Positions 6,902 through 11,755 of a stretch of DNA of 11,755 bases are shown here, piece by piece. Below the pieces are notes generated by a model. That model saw only the letters and a program-made list of their open reading frames with translations, made no database searches and was not told the origin of the DNA. The stretch spans positions 1 to 11,755 of the forward strand of contig JAJDBA010000305.1 of NCBI GenBank assembly GCA_029261675.1, given 5' to 3'. A program made the position numbers and the translations under genes. Every line of letters starts with the position of its first letter. The stretch's first letter is position 1. This DNA comes from Nitrospinaceae bacterium (GTDB taxonomy: Bacteria; Nitrospinota; Nitrospinia; Nitrospinales; VA-1).

Positions 6902-7974
6902 ATTTTTACACCTTTATTTAGATTATTAAGACCCGCCCGCTTCCATAATTCACACAGAGAGGGCCACAATCCAGACTGAACAGTTTGTCCATACAAAGAG
7001 TTTATCTCATGATCTGCCAACAAACGGTTATGCGCCTTTCCTAATACATGATAAGGAAGATCGGGGAACAGGTGATGCGTTGCATGAAACCGGAGACCTA
7101 CGGGAGCCCATAACGGTGTGATCCATCGGTTCCCAGGATTATTGATGGAATCCCGCATTTGATCGGTAAAGCTAAGCTCACCTTCCTCAGCGTTTCGATA
7201 ATGATGGGCCGCCAAGGTACGAACCGAATTGATCAAAAATAATGAAGCCCCTAAAGAATACCACATGAATAGGGCCTTTGCAGGCATAATTTTCATAATT
7301 ACCAAGGCAATAAAGCCTATCCCATAAACACTTGCCAAAAGCTCTTGTAATTTCCATCCGTCGTTGCGCCCCAAGGAGGGCTGTGGGCGCTGGTAATTCA
7401 AATCAATATTTAGCGAAGACATTTTCTGGTTCACAAACGTTCTCAATCCAGAGTTAAGATAAGAAATAGGTGTGAGCACGACAAAACGGAAAAGAAAAAT
7501 CAAAGGAATCAAAAATGAAAACCCCATGTGTAAGAGAATGAGCCCCCTTCCTTTTGATGCGAAGGGAACATATTCGCCGTCTTTTTCTGTGCCGTAAAAA
7601 TTTTGTTTATGATGATCAAAGTGGACACTCTGATACAAAAAAGTAGGAACCATTAAGGGGAAACCGCATAAAAGGTTCCACACTTTCTGAAAAACCAAAA
7701 AAGCGCCTTTTTTAAAATGGGCAATTTCGTGGATAAACAAAACCGCCCGATAAAGAGCGAGAACCGCAATCAAAAAACAAAACCCTTGCTGCAAAGAAAA
7801 TGCAGGCATCACCAGAGTTGCCACAAAAGCACCCCACCCCAGTGTCACACTGGTTAGAAAATCACCCCAGTATATCCAAGGGTTGGGCCGGTATAAATCT
7901 TTAACCAGTTCCCTGGCTTTTGCGATAGGGAACTCCTGATTTTCTGGTAGTCTTTCCTGAATCAAACTCGTCAA
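6898..7974 (-). CDS. Fatty acid desaturase-like di-iron membrane enzyme
   Basis: A 358-residue membrane protein of the fatty acid desaturase/hydroxylase superfamily. The histidine boxes that bind two irons are H82-E-I-A-H86, H118-F-D-H121-H122 and H297-A-T-H300-H301, with an extra HH at 257-258. Hydrophobic segments lie at about 42-60, 65-82, 98-115, 148-168, 213-230 and 234-250. It begins 15 bases after the zinc-finger gene and overlaps the synthase start by 4 bases, so a sphingoid base or ceramide acyl chain is a likely substrate; the reaction could be desaturation or hydroxylation. The start codon is TTG (7974-7972). It is accepted because no ATG lies near and the residues after it read as a normal soluble N-terminus; another TTG three codons on is possible. 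A role in ordinary phospholipid chain desaturation remains an alternative. Confidence 0.82.
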   Translation of the reverse strand: MTSLIQERLPENQEFPIAKARELVKDLYRPNPWIYWGDFLTSVTLGWGAFVATLVMPAFSLQQGFCFLIAVLALYRAVLFIHEIAHFKKGAFLVFQKVWNLLCGFPLMVPTFLYQSVHFDHHKQNFYGTEKDGEYVPFASKGRGLILLHMGFSFLIPLIFLFRFVVLTPISYLNSGLRTFVNQKMSSLNIDLNYQRPQPSLGRNDGWKLQELLASVYGIGFIALVIMKIMPAKALFMWYSLGASLFLINSVRTLAAHHYRNAEEGELSFTDQMRDSINNPGNRWITPLWAPVGLRFHATHHLFPDLPYHVLGKAHNRLLADHEINSLYGQTVQSGLWPSLCELWKRAGLNNLNKGVKI

Positions 7975-7989
7975 CTTAAAATCCGCTTG

Positions 7990-8325
7990 TTATTTTTCTG
8001 CACAGGTCACGCACACAGCGCTTTCCGGCATTAACATGATGCGTCCCTGTGGAATAGAATTAGCGCATCGAATACAAATGCCAAATTCGGGCAGATCAAT
8101 TTTCTCCAATGCTTTTTTCAATTGCTCCAGTTTCACTTTTGAAGAATTCAATGAAGCTTCGCTGATTCCTTGGCTGCTAATAGCATCCATTCGGGTTAAC
8201 CGACCGATTGCATCATCCGGCGCAACCGGCTTAGAGGTCTCGGTAAAACTTTCAATCAAATGCTTCTGCGTTGAGATCCCCTCAATAATTTTTTGTTTCA
8301 GCTCTGCTCTTTCCTGTTCATTCAT
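7990..8325 (-). CDS. DksA/TraR-type zinc-finger protein
   Basis: A small 111-residue protein with a helical, charged N-terminal part (about 1-78, coiled-coil-like) and a C-terminal four-cysteine zinc site, C84-x2-C87 and C105-x2-C108. This is the C4-type finger of the DksA/TraR family. These proteins insert into the RNA polymerase secondary channel and alter initiation, often with ppGpp. It is shorter than E. coli DksA (151 residues) and longer than TraR (about 73). The acidic pair in PDDAIG (36-41) could correspond to the coiled-coil tip acidic residues of DksA, but this is not certain. Its place in the middle of a lipid gene operon is unusual; it may be a local regulator or simply a co-expressed housekeeping protein. 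Confidence 0.8.
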   Translation of the reverse strand: MNEQERAELKQKIIEGISTQKHLIESFTETSKPVAPDDAIGRLTRMDAISSQGISEASLNSSKVKLEQLKKALEKIDLPEFGICIRCANSIPQGRIMLMPESAVCVTCAEK

Positions 8326-8355
8326 AACGTCATCCCGCCCTTATTCCTAAACATC

Positions 8356-9144
8356 TCAACTAGATTCAGGCATCCATCCAGATATTGCGCATCGGAGGGC
8401 AAAGAGTGGAGTAAAGGTTGAAATTTTTTGCGAGAGATCGTTCATGAATTCATGCGCATGATCCTGATCCTGAAAGCATTCATAAATATCATCCAAAAAT
8501 CCACCCCGCAAAAGTGGGTGTTCCAAAAAACTCCTTCCAGAACCCGTAGGGATCTCAAGAGGCTGCTCAATCACAGCCACTTTTTCCAGTCCCAACTCCT
8601 GCAACCATTTTTCTGCCTGTAAAGCAGAGGGCCTTTCATTAATATACTCGTCCAGAGCTTTTCTTTCATCCTTTAAGTCTAACGCAGCCATTTCCTTATC
8701 CACCTGGTTCCATAAGGAATCAAAAGTTCCGAGGGAAGGAAATGTTAAAACGATCTGCCCCCCGGGTTTCAAAAATCGGGTGAGATTTTGCAAAGCCTCA
8801 AATCGATTAGGACGAAAAAACATGAAAGACAAATTGCCTGTTATGCGATCAAACTTAGGCAGGTCGGCAGGTAAAAATCGCATATCCCCCACCTCGAATC
8901 GCAACCAAGGCAACTCGGTCCCCTGAACGGTTCTCGATCTCAGCACCTGACTTTGATGGATGTCTACAGCAAGCACGGACCCTTCAGGCCCTACCTGATC
9001 CGCCAGATAAAATGCCGGGATTCCGCCTCCAGAAGCAATATCCAAAACTTGATCCCCTTTGCGAATTTCGAGATGATGCAATAAAGATTCTGCAAAAGGA
9101 GTCGACCATGGATCATTTTTTGGTAATGACCAATTGTTATTCAT
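8356..9144 (-). CDS. Class I SAM-dependent methyltransferase
   Basis: A 262-residue soluble protein with the Rossmann-like methyltransferase fold. Motif I VLDIASGGG is at 33-41, the acidic residue ending strand 2 is Asp61 in AVDIH, GDM (86-88) marks motif III, and LKPGG (125-129) is the post-motif III signature. It resembles the broad methyltransferase domain 11/25 group, including ubiquinone/menaquinone and lipid methyltransferases, but there is no specific substrate signature. The C-terminal half (about 150-262) is the variable substrate part. An AAAGG SD precedes the ATG by about ten bases. A lipid or headgroup substrate is suggested only by the operon. Alternatives are quinone or small-molecule methylation. 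Confidence 0.8.
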   Translation of the reverse strand: MNNNWSLPKNDPWSTPFAESLLHHLEIRKGDQVLDIASGGGIPAFYLADQVGPEGSVLAVDIHQSQVLRSRTVQGTELPWLRFEVGDMRFLPADLPKFDRITGNLSFMFFRPNRFEALQNLTRFLKPGGQIVLTFPSLGTFDSLWNQVDKEMAALDLKDERKALDEYINERPSALQAEKWLQELGLEKVAVIEQPLEIPTGSGRSFLEHPLLRGGFLDDIYECFQDQDHAHEFMNDLSQKISTFTPLFALRCAISGWMPESS

Positions 9145-9159
9145 AAATCAAAAACCTTT

Positions 9160-9170
9160 AAAAAAAAAAA
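9160..9170 (-). other. T11 homopolymer between symporter stop and methyltransferase RBS
   Basis: Directly after the symporter TGA, the minus strand has eleven T residues, followed by the AAAGG SD of the methyltransferase gene. No strong hairpin precedes the run, so a full intrinsic terminator is not supported. It could cause polymerase pausing or slippage. Confidence 0.5.
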
Positions 9171-10520
9171 TCAATCAAACTTATTTATAGAACCCTGTTG
9201 AACGTCTTCCTCATACAGTTGGGTCTCCCGAACAAGAAGGCCACTTAAACAAATAAGTCCAATCAAGTTGGGGATCGCCATCAATGCATTCATCGCATCC
9301 GATATATTCCAAACCATATCCAGCTTAATTTGTGCGCCGATAAAAACAAAAATAACCCAAACGTAACGGTAAAGAAAAATGTATTTCTCACCAAAAAGAT
9401 ATTCAAAACATTTTTCGCCATAATATTCCCAGGCAAGAATAGTGGAGAAAGCAAAAGTTATGGTTCCCAGAGTGACCAACAACTTCCCCCAGTACCCAGG
9501 AAGCCCTGCTGAAAAAGCTTGGATCGTTAATGCCACACCGGTTTCGCCTGAAGTCCATACCCCGGTTGAACTGATCGCCATGGCTGTGATCGAGCAAACA
9601 ATCAGGGTGTCAATAAAGGTTCCAGTCATAGAGACCAGAGCCTGCTTGCAGGGGTGATTGGTTCTTGCGGCGGCGGCGACAATAGGCGCACTGCCCATGC
9701 CCGACTCATTGGAAAAAAGTCCACGGGCCACACCATAACGAATTCCGTTCGCTAACGTCGCCCCGACAAAACCGCCAGTGGCCGCCGTTCCCGTAAAAGC
9801 ATGATCGAACACCATTCTCAATCCCGAACCTAGTTGATCCATATGCTTAAATATAACGATCAATGCGCCGGCAAAATAAATTGCTACCATGAACGGAACA
9901 AGATAAGAAGCCACATCCGCAATGCGTTTGATTCCTCCAATCACCACCAATCCCGTCAAAATTGCCAGAAGCATTCCTATAGTCACACTATTAAAACCTG
10001 TCGACTCGTTCACCGCAACAGCAGTGGTATTGGCTTGCACCATATTACCAATGCCAAAAGCCGCACAAGCTCCGAACGCAGCAAAGCACATTCCCAACCA
10101 TTTTTTTTTCAGTCCATCTGCAAGGTAATACATAGGCCCACCCGATATTTCACCTTTTTCATTTATCCGACGAAATTTCACAGCCAAAAAACCTTCGCTG
10201 TATTTTGTCGCCATGCCGACCAAGCCCGTTATCCACATCCAAAAGATAGCACCAGGACCGCCCAAAGCAACCGCTGTACTGACTCCGGCAATATTTCCAA
10301 TTCCAACTGTTGCTGCTAAGGCTGTCATCAATGAACCAAAGTGGGAGATATCACCCTCTCCTTCCCGTTCTTTGGAAAAGGTAAGACGCAGAGCATAGAA
10401 GAGTGCACGAAACTGGATTCCACGAAGCCGAATCGTCAGCCAGAAACCTGTGCCCAACAAAAGCACAAGAAGCCAAGGTCCCCACATAAAGCTGGCAAAT
10501 GCAGCAAAAAAGGTATTCAT
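9171..10520 (-). CDS. Sodium:alanine symporter family (AGCS) transporter
   Basis: A 449-residue inner membrane transporter with about ten hydrophobic segments. It shows the family hallmarks: LLLGTGFWLTIRLRGIQ (20-36), TVGIGNIAGVSTAV (71-84), GGPGAIFWMWITGLVGMATK (87-106), GGPMYYL (127-133) and a RGLFSNESGMGSAPI segment near 266-280. AGCS proteins import alanine, glycine and related small neutral amino acids with Na+. Its length matches the family. It is the first gene of the operon, 26 bases before the methyltransferase gene, with a consensus -10 box upstream. No SD is evident before the ATG. Supply of the amino acid used by the downstream alpha-oxoamine synthase is an attractive inference, untested. 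An A9 run on the coding strand (10101-10109) encodes the Lys triplet near 138-140. Confidence 0.9.
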   Translation of the reverse strand: MNTFFAAFASFMWGPWLLVLLLGTGFWLTIRLRGIQFRALFYALRLTFSKEREGEGDISHFGSLMTALAATVGIGNIAGVSTAVALGGPGAIFWMWITGLVGMATKYSEGFLAVKFRRINEKGEISGGPMYYLADGLKKKWLGMCFAAFGACAAFGIGNMVQANTTAVAVNESTGFNSVTIGMLLAILTGLVVIGGIKRIADVASYLVPFMVAIYFAGALIVIFKHMDQLGSGLRMVFDHAFTGTAATGGFVGATLANGIRYGVARGLFSNESGMGSAPIVAAAARTNHPCKQALVSMTGTFIDTLIVCSITAMAISSTGVWTSGETGVALTIQAFSAGLPGYWGKLLVTLGTITFAFSTILAWEYYGEKCFEYLFGEKYIFLYRYVWVIFVFIGAQIKLDMVWNISDAMNALMAIPNLIGLICLSGLLVRETQLYEEDVQQGSINKFD

Positions 10521-10563
10521 ATATTGAGAGAATTGGGTGGGACTAAAATTAATACACCGGACT

Positions 10564-10569
10564 ATTATA
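10564..10569 (-). promoter_or_regulatory. Consensus -10 box for the eight-gene operon
   Basis: TATAAT on the minus strand, 43 bases upstream of the symporter ATG. A start site near 10557 would give a leader of about 37 bases. The hexamer expected 17 bases upstream is poor (CAAAAA), so the promoter may need an activator or a distorting regulator. The perfect inverted repeat at 10573-10592 fills this spacer and -35 zone. Confidence 0.5.
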
Positions 10570-10572
10570 AAG

Positions 10573-10592
10573 CAAAAAGTAGATACTTTTTG
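10573..10592. promoter_or_regulatory. Perfect 9+9 inverted repeat, candidate operator
   Basis: CAAAAAGTA (10573-10581) and TACTTTTTG (10584-10592) are exact reverse complements around a 2-base centre. The element starts 3 bases upstream of the -10 box and covers the spacer and -35 position of the operon promoter, a usual place for a repressor site or for MerR-like activators that bind between -35 and -10. No regulator gene is adjacent. Confidence 0.45.
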
Positions 10593-10655
10593 TTTTACAG
10601 AGAAAAATAAGAAAAGGCGTATACGGCCTCACATTCCACAAAGCTCCATACTTAC

Positions 10656-10679
10656 CTTAAAAAAATTTTGTTTTTTAAG
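10656..10679. repeat. Inverted repeat with 9-base arms in the divergent intergenic region
   Basis: CTTAAAAAA (10656-10664) and TTTTTTAAG (10671-10679) are exact reverse complements around 6 bases. Next to it is a 10-bp palindrome TAAGTACTTA (10676-10685). The hexamer TACTTA occurs at 10649 and 10680, and the TACTT half is shared with the 10573-10592 element, so these may be sites of one regulator. A-tract composition makes chance plausible. Confidence 0.3.
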
Positions 10680-10697
10680 TACTTATTGTATTAAAGT

Positions 10698-10964
10698 TTG
10701 AGCATGCAAAAATGGGCAATAACATTTCTGGTCGGCGTGATGGTTATTTTCATTACTTCTGGCTCCGTTTCAGCGAAGTCTCATAACCACCACATTTCAC
10801 ATCAATTGGTGTCTCCTTTTGATAAAACAATGGAACTTCCGAATCACTGTGTTCTCAAGGGGCACTCACTAAATAATCCATGCCCACATTTGAAAAAAGA
10901 ATCGGTTAATTCTCTTACAATTGCTGCCTATTGTGGAGGAGCTCCCTTTGAAAAAAAACCGTAA
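10698..10964 (+). CDS. Small exported His/Cys-rich protein, possible metal binder; function unknown
   Basis: The frame opens with TTG at 10698, but the ATG at 10704 gives a cleaner signal peptide: MQKWAIT, a hydrophobic stretch to about residue 20, and a probable AxA-like cleavage after SVSA. The mature part of about 62 residues begins KSHNHHISHQ and later has HC, GH, CPH and YCGG, so about seven His and three Cys sit in a short exported peptide. This pattern suggests metal binding in the periplasm but does not identify a family. The start is weakly supported, with no good SD. It is divergent from the symporter operon. The reading frame continues beyond its TAA as an open frame encoding a hydrophobic helix, so this may be the truncated front part of a longer protein. 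Confidence 0.5.
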   Translation: MSMQKWAITFLVGVMVIFITSGSVSAKSHNHHISHQLVSPFDKTMELPNHCVLKGHSLNNPCPHLKKESVNSLTIAAYCGGAPFEKKP

Positions 10965-11168
10965 TCGAAGGAGCAAAAGCACAAAAGATTTTTTTTGAAC
11001 GCGATAAATACCGAGATCTCCCTAGCAGCCAAAGTTTTCTTGCTTCTATCAACAATTATTCTTTTATTCTGCACAGCCCGTTATTCCATCCTCCTCGATT
11101 CGCTTAACTCTACTTTCTTAAGCATAATTAAATCCATTCCCCTTTTTCGCGGTTTCATAGCGGATTAA
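10965..11168 (+). pseudogene. In-frame continuation past the TAA, encodes a membrane helix; possible broken or separate small ORF
   Basis: The frame of the small His/Cys-rich protein stays open for 67 codons after its TAA (10962-10964), ending at TAA 11166-11168. It reads SKEQKHKRFFLNAINTEISL and then a hydrophobic run AAKVFLLLSTIILLFCTA followed by RYSILLDSLNS and a short tail. Positive residues before the helix resemble a membrane anchor. A GAAGGAG motif lies at 10967-10973, but the first in-frame initiator is a TTG at 10995, 21 bases away, which is too far for a normal start. Either one nonsense change split a signal-peptide/His-rich/anchor protein in two, or a separate tiny membrane peptide exists here, or the frame is open by chance. 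Confidence 0.3.
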
Positions 11169-11247
11169 CTTGAAAAGCACGTCATAGGACTTTCTTTATT
11201 GAAGGCTGTCTGTTGTACGTCCTTTTAATTTTTCGAGGAGATTTCAA
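11169..11247 (+). other. Short leader region of the FGE-like gene
   Basis: No clear sigma-70 promoter is seen: TTGAAA at 11170 has only a poor -10 partner, so the FGE-like gene could be read from the promoter of the small exported protein. A strong SD, GAGGAG (11235-11240), lies 7 bases before the ATG. Confidence 0.4.
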
Positions 11248-11755
11248 ATGAGTCTCAAGCATATGAATATATTATTTTTAGTTTTGGCTGTTTTAGCAAT
11301 TCCACACTACGCATATTCTGATGCGCTCACAAAACAACCTTTAAATATTAAAGACCAAATCAAAGAAGGGATGGTTTTGATCCAGGGTAGTGAATTCACA
11401 GCAGGAGCCACGCCAGAAATTGGCATGAGGGAATGCGCCAAATTTTATAATGATTGCAAGATGGATTGGTTCACAGACGAAACTCCACACAAAGAAAGGG
11501 TAAATTCGTTTTTTATTGACCGTTACGAAGTTACGCAAGATGAGTTTAGAAAATTGACGGGTAAGAATCCATCTAAAACCCAAGGCGACACTTTACCCGT
11601 AGACAGCGTTACATGGGACGAGGCAAATGCATACTGCCAAAAACTTGGAAAACGCTTACCCACAGAATGGGAGTGGGAATACGCCGCAATGGGGGGACAA
11701 TCTACTATATATCCCTGGGGTGATGAGATAGAACAGGGGAAAGCTAATTTTTGTG
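11248..11755 (+). CDS. Exported formylglycine-generating-enzyme-like (SUMF1/FGE-sulfatase domain) protein, partial
   Basis: The ATG at 11248 has an excellent SD 7 bases upstream, and the frame is open to the window edge (169 complete codons). Residues 1-24 are a signal peptide (a hydrophobic core, then a likely cut near AYS-D). From about residue 41 the FGE-sulfatase domain begins: GMVLIQGSEFTAG, then DETPHKERV, FFIDRYEVTQDEF (about 90-102), LPVDSVTWDEANAYCQKLGKRLPTEWEWEYAA and YPWGDE. These are the classic landmarks of the fold; LPTEWEWEYA has Trp where Ala is usual. An insert with two Cys (REC...C.MDWF, about 60-74) precedes the DETP segment. Bona fide sulfatase-activating enzymes need two C-terminal catalytic cysteines, which lie outside the window. 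Many exported bacterial members are not sulfatase activators, so the role is open. Confidence 0.88.
   Translation, partial: MSLKHMNILFLVLAVLAIPHYAYSDALTKQPLNIKDQIKEGMVLIQGSEFTAGATPEIGMRECAKFYNDCKMDWFTDETPHKERVNSFFIDRYEVTQDEFRKLTGKNPSKTQGDTLPVDSVTWDEANAYCQKLGKRLPTEWEWEYAAMGGQSTIYPWGDEIEQGKANFC

Noticed and set aside
9834..10319. 161-codon open frame on the plus strand
   Set aside because: Antisense to the symporter gene, with low-complexity His/Ser/Arg-rich composition typical of a shadow frame.
10594..10625. TTTACA with TATACG as a plus-strand promoter for the small exported gene
   Set aside because: The spacing is about 20 bases and the -10 match is weak; not enough to call a promoter.
11341..11583. 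80-codon open frame on the minus strand
   Set aside because: Antisense to the FGE-like gene, which has a strong SD, signal peptide and domain motifs.

Overview
The window is a compact, roughly 40% GC bacterial segment, most likely from a Gram-negative organism. The evidence for that is an exported multihaem lipoprotein, several Sec-type signal peptides, and a gene set resembling bacterial sphingolipid synthesis, which in known cases feeds the outer membrane. A Nitrospinota-like or deltaproteobacterial-like source is a guess from overall gene style, not something the sequence proves.

Left part (1-2097, minus strand): a five-haem c-type cytochrome lipoprotein of the cytochrome c554-like type. 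It is followed downstream by the first codons of another exported or membrane protein that runs off the left edge and has a very strong ribosome binding site. A 514-base gene-free stretch (2098-2611) holds several inverted repeats, including a large near-palindrome at 2272-2297.

Central part (2612-10520, minus strand): eight genes read in one direction with gaps of 30 bases or less, or overlaps. In transcription order they are a sodium:alanine-type symporter, a SAM methyltransferase, a DksA/TraR-type zinc-finger protein, a fatty acid desaturase-like enzyme, a serine palmitoyltransferase-like alpha-oxoamine synthase, a GNAT-fold acyltransferase of the bacterial ceramide synthase type, an extended SDR/3-beta-HSD-like reductase of the ceramide reductase type, and a CDP-alcohol phosphotransferase-like membrane protein. 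The synthase, acyltransferase and reductase match the three enzymes of the bacterial ceramide pathway characterised in Caulobacter. The CDP-alcohol enzyme could add a phospho-headgroup, the desaturase could modify a chain, and the symporter could supply the amino acid. The CDP-alcohol enzyme lacks the fourth aspartate of its signature motif. This operon is the most interesting system here.

Right part (10521-11755, plus strand): a 177-base divergent intergenic region carries a consensus -10 box for the operon beside a perfect 9+9 inverted repeat. Then come a small exported His/Cys-rich protein whose frame continues past its stop into a membrane-helix segment, and the 5' part of an exported formylglycine-generating-enzyme-like (SUMF1-fold) protein cut by the window edge. 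No tRNA, rRNA, insertion sequence or CRISPR array was seen.
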